Source of the DNA: Thermoplasmata archaeon
GTDB taxonomy: Archaea > Thermoplasmatota > Penumbrarchaeia > JAEHCK01
Reading direction: 5' to 3'
NCBI GenBank assembly: GCA_020696345.1
Contig: JAEHCK010000016.1
Coordinates: 1-54,983, forward strand
DNA: 54,983 nucleotides
The notes under the pieces were generated by a model. It searched no databases. It had not been told where the DNA came from and was given only the letters and a program-made list of their open reading frames with translations. Positions 46,001 to 54,037 of this stretch are shown here, piece by piece. A program made the translations under genes and the position numbers. The first letter of the stretch is position 1. Every line of letters begins with the position of its first letter.

Positions 46001-46328
46001 TAACATCACCAATTCCACTCCCATTAATAGTAGTTTTTTTTGTACCATTACCTATCAAAGTTATACTCTTATTTATTATTACATTTTCATAATAAGTACC
46101 CGCCCAAACATAAATTGTATCACCATTGCTAGCGTTATCAATAGCTTCTTGGATCGTAGTGTAATTGCCATTACCTTTACAATCTACAATAATATTTCCA
46201 TTACTTGCACTAACTTCATTTATTTCCATTTCAAAAAAAATAAATCCGATAAATGCCCCAATAATTATTGAAGAAATCAAATTTAAAGATATAAACCCAA
46301 TTTTGAAAATTTTTTTTATCATTATCAT
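43008..46328 (-). CDS. Beta-helix/FN3 membrane-anchored surface protein, copy 1
   Basis: About 1106 residues. Signal anchor, then a NosD/pectate-lyase-like beta-helix (about 45-350; TIQEAIDNASNGDTIYVWAG, closing with NYWSDYTGKDTGN and GDGIGD), three FN3-like modules (starting near 366, 457 and 554), a cadherin-like module (about 654), an Ig/PKD-like module (about 752), a CARDB-like module (about 844), one membrane helix (967-990, FYIFIVIIIIVILICIFMLI) and a Pro/Ala/Thr-rich cytoplasmic tail. The start has GTG ATG ATA ATG in sequence; I take the ATG at 46328. It begins 94 bp after the stop of the clan CD peptidase, an order repeated in copy 2 (50557-53931), so the peptidase may process or act on it. 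Confidence 0.85.
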   Translation of the reverse strand: MIMIKKIFKIGFISLNLISSIIIGAFIGFIFFEMEINEVSASNGNIIVDCKGNGNYTTIQEAIDNASNGDTIYVWAGTYYENVIINKSITLIGNGTKKTTINGSGIGDVIYVTADWVNISGFTITGSGYKSVNWNHDTGIEIYNANNVTIKNNNCSNNDYGIYLYFSVSNYIINNTCNFNRRVGIDSHASDYNKIENNLCKLNNWYGINLNVKCDSNYILNNSCFNSFYGIFIVDSDFNIIKNNTYIQNGEGLRVTDSDNNFINNNIILNNTDCGILIEYGFQNNIFHNTFISDNTQAIDRYGNNIWNNSVQEGNYWSDYTGKDTGNKIYTWDTTSKHLIAGDGIGDTKVPHLELDNYPFTDQLGWLKPGIPILNDHGNVDSDGNYTLSWNATVRTIGYILQEDNNSDFDLPTELYNGSEISFNIFNRSNNTYYYRVKAYNEKYQSAWSNIVDIIVDWPPDIPKNLQASTYPPGNTLNISWDLNTVDTDHYDLEFKNGTMGDWESLEPVLHPEFTYNHTGLNDGETYNYRIRARDHREQFSNYSAIVSGIPWDSVPPKPPTGLEVVSTTHNSTTLTWDPNTEADLEGYNIFRSEKSNPSNWGESIGNTIKGIQEYIDTGLVEETTYYYVITAFDEVPNESGFSNLADGTTIFGPHGPMINNSVDDFEIPEDTIDNSINFYHWFKDINNDPLYFSCIGQHHLNVTIHQNNGTVTLKPEKNWNGKETLIIYANDSVYNISDNITITVTPVNDAPGPAVIVEPQDGLKVENGTEINFSGICDDVDLIYGDRLTFKWYSNISNEFGEGKNLTGVILPPGNHQIRLEVSDIAGEKSIANLKITIIPTPKFDFKLQIVPDLVRIKPGEQISVIAIVTNLGEIDDMIVLKPQDQDVQGINASINGPKIKNIIPNGTAEFNITIFASKDLKKGEIQLTIVAASGNAAMHKFILEKKATLTINIIEDKETSTTDTISENIWFYIFIVIIIIVILICIFMLIVTRRKRARQKPLPTVEAEIEEPSKSILPTAKAAQAQIAPTTTPEKLPVTTANASDGSKQILSPIAKKAEPVAMSVPLAIQSPRLPPGQVENTEISSIDDENKPPEEKIEPTHGQ

Positions 46329-46422
46329 CACAATTTTCAGCAATATCCTAATAATAATTAAAATAGGAATTAGAAATAGTTCAAGTACTAAAGTGAAATA
46401 ATTTATCTATTCAAAGAAAATA

Positions 46423-48018
46423 TTAGAATATATAATTATTTCCTACTTCTAGATCTGTATAAGTTATCTGTGGTTTATCAATCCATGGGTTTTTATTTAA
46501 CTGCATTCCAAAATGCCAAAGTTTCATAAATTTATATGCTTCTTTACATGAAATATATTCGTTTGAATCTCCATTTGTGCTAAAACGTCCATTTGTTTTA
46601 TCCTCATCAGCATCAAGTTTTGAATTTGAATCTCGGTTTATATAAATTGCTTCGGTCAATCCGGATATCATTTCTGTCCCCTCATCCTTGAAGTTTTCTT
46701 GAAAAACTGTATTGAATTGGGGATCGTAAGGAGGGTCTGGATCTAAATTATCTGTTTTATCATCATCAATTTCATATAAATCATCATCTTGATCTATATC
46801 TTTAACCCAACATTTCCAAACTTGACCTGTAGATACAACATATTCCTCACCGTCAATCTTCGGATCACTATTATCTGGATATGGATTCTTGTTTGCATCT
46901 TGCCCTACCCAATATAGGTCATGTACGTTAGAATCATCAATTTCAATGTTACATTTATCAAATATCGACTTTTTTGTATCTGTAGCCGTTGAATGTCCAG
47001 CTTTCACTTCACTCGTAATTACAACTCGATTCTTTTCATTTGCTTCATCTACCAATGTATATTTGTATGTATCTATATAGGGTGGTGGGCCACTATTATA
47101 ATTTATCCAATTGCCGGAATAGCATGGTTGTAAAATGAGTGTCATTTTATGACAAATTACCGGATCTAAAGCATTATCCAATTCTTTTATCCATATATCT
47201 CCTGTTGTTGACCATTTAGCATCATTAGCGGATTCCCAAGACTTCTTTTCAGCCGTTTGGTGATGATTATTCGCATCAAATAAAAACTTTCTATCCTTAT
47301 ACGGTAACCAATCATGAGGTCTACCATGCGATGTGTAAAAGAATAACACATCATCATAAGAGTCTACTTTTAGCGCAACCTTTTTGATCATATTAAAAAT
47401 TCGTGTTTTTCCTACTGTATCATGCCGTTTTTTCTTTGGTATCTCTACATCTTTTTCAATCTCAGGTATCTTTCTATATACAACAGGAGTGCTTTTATCA
47501 TGTGATTGCGCAAAATACATTTGATCTTGCAAATAATACCCAGTATAACCTGGCCCGGGTTTTATGTTCCTTGGGTGCTCAGTTAGAATTCGTGCCATCT
47601 CTTGCACATTATGCTCGAACTGATCTTGTTCGAAATCGTTACCAATATCCCCACCGCTCCCCTGTATAATAATCGCGAATCTATTATCACCGTTACCGTT
47701 ATGTTTCGGTAGGTCCACGGCGTTCGCCAGCGTCCGGCTCACTGCTCGGGACATTTGAGGATCATTATCGATCCGGTCAAATGCCCTCGGGCTCGCACCC
47801 TCGAATAATTGTTGTTGGTTGTACCGCAAACCCGCCCGAAACCTCGTAAGGTTTCGGCATCGCCGTGATATGATTTTTTGCATTATATCCGCCTCCAACT
47901 CCGTTCCCCCTAACCCATCTTCCGCACCTGCGGTGGCACAAGCCCATCCCCCCTTGTGCCGTCCTCGGCACGGATTTGATTTTTTGTTAGTTATTTTTTT
48001 CAATCTAATCATCTTCAA
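46423..48018 (-). CDS. Clan CD (caspase/legumain-fold) cysteine peptidase, active-type copy
   Basis: 531 residues. The peptidase core begins near residue 113 (RFAIIIQGSGG). His231 lies in LFFYTSHGRPHDW and Cys299 in LILQPCYSGNW; a beta-strand ending SHG and a second strand ending C-[YE]-SG are the catalytic dyad pattern of legumains, caspases and gingipains. A later Asp-rich DSNSKLDADEDKTNG is dockerin/EF-hand-like, and the C-terminal ISCKEAYKFMKLWHFG...WIDKPQITYTDLE is shared with the copy at the window end. Residues from about 13 to 92 are translated dispersed element (47743-47975), so no signal peptide is visible; the native N-terminus is probably lost or begins near the ATG at 47754. The surface protein follows directly. 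Confidence 0.75.
   Translation of the reverse strand: MKMIRLKKITNKKSNPCRGRHKGGWACATAGAEDGLGGTELEADIMQKIISRRCRNLTRFRAGLRYNQQQLFEGASPRAFDRIDNDPQMSRAVSRTLANAVDLPKHNGNGDNRFAIIIQGSGGDIGNDFEQDQFEHNVQEMARILTEHPRNIKPGPGYTGYYLQDQMYFAQSHDKSTPVVYRKIPEIEKDVEIPKKKRHDTVGKTRIFNMIKKVALKVDSYDDVLFFYTSHGRPHDWLPYKDRKFLFDANNHHQTAEKKSWESANDAKWSTTGDIWIKELDNALDPVICHKMTLILQPCYSGNWINYNSGPPPYIDTYKYTLVDEANEKNRVVITSEVKAGHSTATDTKKSIFDKCNIEIDDSNVHDLYWVGQDANKNPYPDNSDPKIDGEEYVVSTGQVWKCWVKDIDQDDDLYEIDDDKTDNLDPDPPYDPQFNTVFQENFKDEGTEMISGLTEAIYINRDSNSKLDADEDKTNGRFSTNGDSNEYISCKEAYKFMKLWHFGMQLNKNPWIDKPQITYTDLEVGNNYIF
47743..47975. repeat. Hairpin-rich dispersed element, long copy
   Basis: Shares both ends with the copy at 41407-41512 and has a 127-bp middle containing a perfect 9-bp hairpin, CCGAAACCT-CGTA-AGGTTTCGG (47836-47857). 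The shared right end has the same mutually exclusive GGCACAAG/CTTGTGCC and GTGCCG/CGGCAC stems. On the minus strand it is read in frame at the front of the peptidase gene, in the same frame that is open through the short copy (SPRAFDxIDNDxQMSRA). Confidence 0.8.
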
Positions 48019-48027
48019 ATAATGATT

Positions 48028-49392
48028 TTATTTTTTCTTTAAATAAGTGAAAATTTCTTTTTCAATAATAAGTTTTGGTACAGGTTGTTTTCTCCCACTT
48101 TCAGAACTTTCACCAACATCAATTAATACTATGTGAATTGTAAATCTATTTGTTACTATTTTTTCTGGAAATTCATATATTGGCCCACCAAGTCGATATA
48201 TTATATAGTAACCATCAGTAATTTTTAATTGAGATGAGATGTTATTCAAATAAGAATGTAATTGATACAAACCATTTAATAAATATTTTTTTGATCTGGA
48301 ATCTTTATAAACTTTTACTTCAATTATTAAAGGATTATTTGAATTTGGATCCATTATATCTATTTCATGATGACCTCTTTTTAATTTATAATATGTAGAA
48401 ATACCATTATCAAATAAATATCTGGTCAAATGGACTAATAATCTATTTTCTCTATTTCTAATAAATTTAGTATCTTTTATTATTAAATCTCTTATATTAT
48501 CATAACAAATACATCGCGTTTTATATCTATTAATTATTTGTTGGGTATATAATCTAATTCCAATATTTTGTCGTATGTTCTCATAAACTCTTGTTACTAA
48601 TTTTTTTAATACTTCTATTTGATCATTAATTTGTTCATTAGATAGACCTGCTGGTTGATAATTTGCATATTGAGAAATTTGACCATAAGTTAAATCAGAT
48701 ATCCATGAATAATAATGGTGTTCTCTAAAGGATTCAAGAAACCAGTCTGCATCAATTTTTTTCAATCCTTTTGGTTTTGGATTTATTTTGCCTATAATTG
48801 TATTTAATTCAATTAGAGTTTGACCACCTGAGGTTCTTAGATAATTAATCCATTCTTTAAAATTATAATCATGTAATTCCTTTAATTTGTAAGTATTTTC
48901 ACGGAGATTTTTATCAAAGTCTCTAATATGTTTATGTTCTTCATTTTCTTCGTATTTATTAATTTTATAAAGAAGAACATCTAAAAGTTGTCTTGATTTT
49001 GTTCTATCATCTAATAACTCAGGATACATTGGTACACTTCTATCTTGATAATTACCTGCAATAAGATCATCAAAAAAGGCAAAAGAGTTAATATAATCTC
49101 TATTAATTGTTTTATTTTTGAATTTCCTTTTACTATCGTCCAATTCAGGATATTTTTTCATAAATTTTTCTGAAATTTCTTTTAGTTTATCAATCTCAGT
49201 TTTAAATATTAGTTCAGATTTTTCTTTTTCATTTAAAAAATCATAAATTAATTTCATTGAATATTCTTTAAAAAAATCATCTTCTAATAAAAATTGAATG
49301 AAATCATATAAATCTATCATAAAATCTTCTTTTTTAGAATTCATTAGAAAATTATATTTTCTATCCAATATATCAATTAAATCAGAATGCAT
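48028..49392 (-). CDS. PD-(D/E)XK nuclease-domain protein (RecB-like site)
   Basis: 454 residues, very AT-rich. The first 290 residues are mostly helical with no family I recognise. The C-terminal domain reads GHHEIDIMDPNSNNPLIIEV then K: Asp345, Glu358 and Lys360 form the D-x(n)-ExK nuclease site, and YQLHSY (Gln377, Tyr381) is the QxxxY motif of RecB-like nucleases. AGGTGAT seven bases upstream supports the start. It is 57 bp downstream of the HEPN-motif gene on the same strand, probably one operon, and nine bases upstream of the peptidase reading frame. A restriction or phage-defence role is plausible for such a pair; no helicase or methylase partner is in the window. Confidence 0.72.
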   Translation of the reverse strand: MHSDLIDILDRKYNFLMNSKKEDFMIDLYDFIQFLLEDDFFKEYSMKLIYDFLNEKEKSELIFKTEIDKLKEISEKFMKKYPELDDSKRKFKNKTINRDYINSFAFFDDLIAGNYQDRSVPMYPELLDDRTKSRQLLDVLLYKINKYEENEEHKHIRDFDKNLRENTYKLKELHDYNFKEWINYLRTSGGQTLIELNTIIGKINPKPKGLKKIDADWFLESFREHHYYSWISDLTYGQISQYANYQPAGLSNEQINDQIEVLKKLVTRVYENIRQNIGIRLYTQQIINRYKTRCICYDNIRDLIIKDTKFIRNRENRLLVHLTRYLFDNGISTYYKLKRGHHEIDIMDPNSNNPLIIEVKVYKDSRSKKYLLNGLYQLHSYLNNISSQLKITDGYYIIYRLGGPIYEFPEKIVTNRFTIHIVLIDVGESSESGRKQPVPKLIIEKEIFTYLKKK

Positions 49393-49449
49393 GATAATAT
49401 CACCTAAAATTCTTAATTTTATATTAATGGAGTTTTATAATATCTTTTA

Positions 49450-50043
49450 TTAATCCCTCTCTGTTATAGTTTTTAAAGTTTCAACATATTTATAACAATT
49501 ATCAAACATTGGAATTAAAACTTTTTCAATTGATAATGGGAATTCATCTGGATAATATTCTTCCCATAATTCACGGTCTATATCATATTTGTACACAATT
49601 ATTTCATATAATTCAATATCTTTATCTTTTGAAATATCAAATGAACCAGGACCATGACCATATTTATTTCTCAAACAACGAAGAATCCACATATCTTCCC
49701 ACTCTGGGATACTTTGGCATAATCCCTTATAATTATTATTTGGAGGGTCATATCTATTACTCATAACATCGTAGTAATCGAACAATGATCTTAAGCGGAC
49801 TAAAAAGTTTTGATTGATTAATAATGTAACTTTATTATTAAATTCTATATCTTCACGAGTTAAATTGTTATCCCAACATTTCAAATATCCAGGTAATGGT
49901 GATTCAAAATTATATAATGGAGCTGGGCCAGTTTTATTATGTCCAATTATTTCCCAATTCATAAAAGAAATATAGTCTTTACTAATCATCAATAATGTTC
50001 TAATCTCATTCATTTTTTCTAACAATTCACTTATTGTTGGCAT
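49450..50043 (-). CDS. HEPN-motif protein, candidate RNase
   Basis: 197 residues. WILRCLRNKYGHGPGSF contains RNKYGH (Arg125-His130), the R-N-x3-H motif of HEPN ribonucleases, placed near the end of a helix as expected. The N-terminal half is also helical (LLEKMNEIRTLLMISKDYIS, then NQNFLVRLRSLFDYYD), fitting a helical bundle. GGAG with a seven-base spacing precedes the ATG. With the downstream nuclease it forms an AT-rich two-gene unit set between the two surface-protein modules. HEPN RNases are frequent in toxin-antitoxin and defence systems. The motif is short, so a chance match must be considered. Confidence 0.6.
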   Translation of the reverse strand: MPTISELLEKMNEIRTLLMISKDYISFMNWEIIGHNKTGPAPLYNFESPLPGYLKCWDNNLTREDIEFNNKVTLLINQNFLVRLRSLFDYYDVMSNRYDPPNNNYKGLCQSIPEWEDMWILRCLRNKYGHGPGSFDISKDKDIELYEIIVYKYDIDRELWEEYYPDEFPLSIEKVLIPMFDNCYKYVETLKTITERD

Positions 50044-50085
50044 AATTATTTCTCCTTTTAACCCTTCAATCTTTAATATATAGTT

Positions 50086-50143
50086 AAAAACTTTATCTCC
50101 TGTCTTTGCACATTATAAACACAAAGCCAGAAAGTAAAGTTTC
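50086..50143 (+). promoter_or_regulatory. Hairpin leader element, copy 2
   Basis: AAAAACTTTA (50086-50095) faces TAAAGTTTC (50135-50143), enclosing CTTTG (50104-50108) with CAAAG (50122-50126). Both stems of copy 1 survive although the loops and flanks have changed. The leader as a whole stays alignable to copy 1 up to the start codon. Confidence 0.5.
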
Positions 50144-50276
50144 TGTTCTCAGCAGATTTTTAGATTAATTTCGAACTTCTCTCCCAGATTTGAGTTTATG
50201 AGGTGTATTTTTTCCTCCTACCTCCTCCGATTTTTCCCCTGGCACAACCATCGAAAAATCTACGGAGTTGATGTAA

Positions 50277-50603
50277 ATGAGTTGGATAAATCATTTGACC
50301 AGGTTATCGAACGAGCCATATAGACATTTTATGGCGAAAGCGTGCATGTTCTGGATCCTACGTAAGTTAAAGCACGATGTGGCTACCGAGTGGGGTGTAG
50401 GTAATGGTTATGTGGACCTTTGCGACAAAACTACCCGCACCCTTTATGAGATTGAGTTTCAGGTGTCAGCGAAGCATTTCGCAGAGAAACGCGAACAGTA
50501 TAATATCAGCGGTTATGAAATTATAATCGTTAATTGTTCAAAGATGCCATTGGAAATCAATCAGATGAAGAAGTTTCTTGAGCAGTATGTTGTTCCTGAT
50601 TAG
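50277..50603 (+). CDS. Small PD-(D/E)XK-like protein, copy 2 (108 aa)
   Basis: Same length as the protein at 42519-42845, with five substitutions (T27I, A78S, M92L, M98K, F104Y) and several synonymous codon changes. All candidate fold residues (Asp47, Glu58, Glu60, Lys66, Lys71) are kept. Its last 47 bp overlap, on the other strand, the 3' end of the second surface-protein gene, whereas in copy 1 the genes are 162 bp apart. The same CGGAG ribosome-binding site precedes it. Confidence 0.75.
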   Translation: MSWINHLTRLSNEPYRHFMAKACMFWILRKLKHDVATEWGVGNGYVDLCDKTTRTLYEIEFQVSAKHFAEKREQYNISGYEIIIVNCSKMPLEINQMKKFLEQYVVPD

Positions 50604-53600
50604 GTTTATTGTGTTCAGATGGTGGTTCTGTTTCCTCTAGCGATAGTTTCTCTTCATCTTCTGTTGAACTTTCTTCGGTTGTTTCAACTTGTCCTGGCGG
50701 TAATCTCGGCGCTTGTTTAGCCAACGGTACTGGCATTTGTACCTGTTCTTGCTTTTTGGCAATTGGCGATAGAGTTGTTTGTGGTTGTGATCCATCAGAG
50801 GTAATTGTAGCCGGCAATTTCTCCGGAGTAGTTGTCGGTGCGACCTGCCCCTGGGCGGTTTCAGCACCAGGTAATGTTAGTTCACCAGGCTCTTCGATCT
50901 CCGCTTCCACGGTGGGCAGTGGTTTTTGTTTGGCACGTTTCTTGCGCGTTACGATCAACATGAATATACAGATCAGGATCACAATGATAATAATAACCAG
51001 GAAGATATAAAACCAGACATTCTTTGAAATAGTATCTGTATTTGATGTTTCCTTATCTTCGATTATCTTGATGGTCAGGGTTGCGTTTCTTGTGATTTCT
51101 AAATCGTAGTCGATGGCTTTCTCTGATGTGGCAGTGAATATTACTTCAATTTCTTCAGCCGAGATATCTTTTGGAACTTTTACGATAATATTATAAATTG
51201 TGGCAGAACCATTGGGTTTAACTGTTGCTAAACTTGAACCATTTATTGATATTTCGATGCCAGGATCGTTTGAAATATTGAAATGTAAAGAAATTGTATC
51301 GTTTATTATACCTAAATTGAATACATAAGCCTTCACGAATTTTTGTCCACCTGGTAATAATTCGATCACATCAGGACGAATTTTTAGATCAATTTCGAAA
51401 TTTGGTATATAATCGGGAATAATGGTTATTTTTACATTAGTTGTCGATTTCTCACCGGCGATGTCCGAGACTTCCAATCTGATCTGGTGCGCCCCTTGCG
51501 GTAATAAGACATTGGTTAGGTTTTTTCCTTCACCAAATCCGCCGGATATGTTCGAATACCATTTGAATGTTAATTTATCGCCGTAAATGAGATCAACATC
51601 ATCGCAGATGCCAGAGAAGTTGATTCCTGTCCCGTTCTCGGTTTTCAACCCCTCTTCCGGTTCAACGATCACCGCCGGCCCAGGCGCGTCGTTCACTGGC
51701 ATTACTGTTATTGTTACATTGTCAAAAATGTTATAAACGCTGTCATTGGCATAGAAGATCAATGTTTCCTTACCGTTCCAGTTCTTCTCCGGTTTCAATG
51801 TCACAGTGCCGTTATTCTGATGAATGGTGACATTGATATGTTGCTGGCCCTTGTAGCGGAATTCTAGTAGGTCGTTATTCACATCTTTGAACCAGTAGTA
51901 AAGATTGATCGAATTGTCAATAGTATCCTCTGGTATTTCAAAATCTTCGATAGAATTATTGATCATCGGCCATTGTGGTCCCAAAGTGGTTATTCCTTGC
52001 GCTAAATTCGAAAACCCTGATTCATTCGGCACTTCATCGAAAGCTGTGATGACATAATAATAAGTTGTTTCTTCATCCAGGCCAGTGTCGATATTTTCTT
52101 CTATTCCTTTTTCAATGGTATAAATAGGCTCGCCCCATTCGCTTGGATTTGATTTTTCACTTCTAAAGATGTTATATCCTTCCAGATCGTTTTCGGCATT
52201 CGAATCCCAGGTTAATGTTGTAGAGTTATACGTTGTTGATACTACTTGTAGTCCAGTCGGTGGTTTTGGCGGGACAGAGTCCCAAGGAATTCCCGAAATG
52301 ATTGCAGAATAATTTGAGAATTGGCCGCGATGGTCTCTAGCTCGTATGTGGTAATCATATTCTTCGCCGTCAATTAATCCATTATGGTTATAAGTGAAGC
52401 CTGGATGCAAAACAGGTTCGAGTATTTTCCAGTCACCCATCGTTTCATTCTTGAATTCCAATTCGTAATGGTCCGTATCCACTAAATTCATGTCCCAGGA
52501 TATATTGAGACTGTTGCCAGGTGGGTATGTTGAGACTTGCAAATTCTCGGGTATGTCCGGCGGCCAGTCGACGATGATGTCTACGATGTTCGACCAGGCG
52601 CTCTGGTATTTTTCGTTGTATGCTTTGATGTGGTAATAGTAAGTATCGTTTTGTCGGCCAGAGATATTAAATTCTATATCTGAGCCGTTGTAGAGTTCAG
52701 TTGGGTTATTGAAATCAGATGAATTATCCTCTTCAAATACATACCCAATAGTCCTTGCTGTTGCATTCCATAATATTGAGTAATTTCCATCCGAATCCAC
52801 TTCACCGGGATCATTTAAGTTAGGTATCCCTGGTTTTAACCACCCTAATTGATTTGTGAATGGATAGTAATCCAATTCTAAATGCGGGACTTTGGTATCG
52901 CCAATGCCATCGCCGACGATCAGATGTTTGCCGGTGGTATCCCAGGAAAAAATTTTATTTCCAGTGTCTTTACCTGTATAGTCTGACCAATAGTTGCCCT
53001 CTTGGGCACTATTGTTCCAGAAGTTATTTCCGTTATTATCAACGGCTTGAATATTATTTGAAATTATGTGATTATGGTAAATTTTATTCTGAAAACTGAA
53101 TTCATCAATCCAAATACCCGCATTATTATTATTGGAAAAAATATTCTCGTAAATATAATTATTATTTGATATGGCAAGAAATAAACCATCTTTTATTCGA
53201 TTACAAATGTTATTTGCGATAATATTATTATCACTTTCAAAAATAAAAACATTATAAAACTTATTATAACTACAATTATTATTTAAAATCTTATTTGAAT
53301 TGCAATTCAAATAAAGACTAATGCCATACCAGATATTAAATTTACAAGAGTTATTTTGAAATTTGCTATTATTTGTCTTAGTTGAATCAATTCCAATCCT
53401 TCTATTATAATCACAAGTGTTATTTATTATAAAATTAAGATTAGAATTATAAAAATAAATGCCATAATCATTATTAAAACAATTATTATTCTTTATCATC
53501 ACATTATTAGCATTATTTACTTCAATTCCAGTATCATGATCCCAATTAAAACTTTGATTACCACTATTAGTAATAGCAAAATTGGATATATTTACCCAAT

Positions 53601-53931
53601 TTGCAGTAATATAAACAACATCGCCAATTCCACTCCCATTAATAATTGTATCTTCGGTTCCATTCCCAATTAAGGTTATACTTTTATTTATTATTATATT
53701 TTCATAATATGTTCCTGCCCAAACATAAATCGTATTTCCAATCGTTGCATTATTTATAGCATCTTGTATCTTATTATAATCAGCACCACCATCATCGTTT
53801 ACAGTTATTGCTAATGCAATAATTTTGTTATTTTCATTGTAAATAATATTGTTTCCAATTAAACTACAGATTAGCAATGAATAAACAAAATAAATGGATA
53901 TTACACTCCTGCTTAAATTTGATTGGGACAT
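50557..53931 (-). CDS. Beta-helix/FN3 membrane-anchored surface protein, copy 2
   Basis: About 1124 residues, colinear with copy 1 (43008-46328): signal anchor (SVISIYFVYSLLICSLIG), beta-helix (YNKIQDAINNATIGNTIYVW to NYWSDYTGKDTGN), three FN3-like modules, cadherin-like, Ig/PKD-like and CARDB-like modules, membrane helix (FYIFLVIIIIVILICIFMLI) and a Pro/Thr-rich cytoplasmic tail. The FN3-to-Ig part is most similar between the copies; the beta-helix and CARDB parts have drifted more. The tail is longer by some 17 residues and runs over the end of the convergent 108-residue gene. The GTG at 53940 belongs to the GTGAT Shine-Dalgarno sequence; the ATG at 53931 is taken. It follows the pseudopeptidase by about 100 bp. 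Confidence 0.85.
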   Translation of the reverse strand: MSQSNLSRSVISIYFVYSLLICSLIGNNIIYNENNKIIALAITVNDDGGADYNKIQDAINNATIGNTIYVWAGTYYENIIINKSITLIGNGTEDTIINGSGIGDVVYITANWVNISNFAITNSGNQSFNWDHDTGIEVNNANNVMIKNNNCFNNDYGIYFYNSNLNFIINNTCDYNRRIGIDSTKTNNSKFQNNSCKFNIWYGISLYLNCNSNKILNNNCSYNKFYNVFIFESDNNIIANNICNRIKDGLFLAISNNNYIYENIFSNNNNAGIWIDEFSFQNKIYHNHIISNNIQAVDNNGNNFWNNSAQEGNYWSDYTGKDTGNKIFSWDTTGKHLIVGDGIGDTKVPHLELDYYPFTNQLGWLKPGIPNLNDPGEVDSDGNYSILWNATARTIGYVFEEDNSSDFNNPTELYNGSDIEFNISGRQNDTYYYHIKAYNEKYQSAWSNIVDIIVDWPPDIPENLQVSTYPPGNSLNISWDMNLVDTDHYELEFKNETMGDWKILEPVLHPGFTYNHNGLIDGEEYDYHIRARDHRGQFSNYSAIISGIPWDSVPPKPPTGLQVVSTTYNSTTLTWDSNAENDLEGYNIFRSEKSNPSEWGEPIYTIEKGIEENIDTGLDEETTYYYVITAFDEVPNESGFSNLAQGITTLGPQWPMINNSIEDFEIPEDTIDNSINLYYWFKDVNNDLLEFRYKGQQHINVTIHQNNGTVTLKPEKNWNGKETLIFYANDSVYNIFDNVTITVMPVNDAPGPAVIVEPEEGLKTENGTGINFSGICDDVDLIYGDKLTFKWYSNISGGFGEGKNLTNVLLPQGAHQIRLEVSDIAGEKSTTNVKITIIPDYIPNFEIDLKIRPDVIELLPGGQKFVKAYVFNLGIINDTISLHFNISNDPGIEISINGSSLATVKPNGSATIYNIIVKVPKDISAEEIEVIFTATSEKAIDYDLEITRNATLTIKIIEDKETSNTDTISKNVWFYIFLVIIIIVILICIFMLIVTRKKRAKQKPLPTVEAEIEEPGELTLPGAETAQGQVAPTTTPEKLPATITSDGSQPQTTLSPIAKKQEQVQMPVPLAKQAPRLPPGQVETTEESSTEDEEKLSLEETEPPSEHNKPNQEQHTAQETSSSD

Positions 53932-54037
53932 AAAAATCACTATTATTACATTAACTAATATGATTTTTAATTTTATTTTAACTTAACTAGCCATTATGAT
54001 CTAGATCCTAACTATCGAAGCAATTATTAAATTGAAT

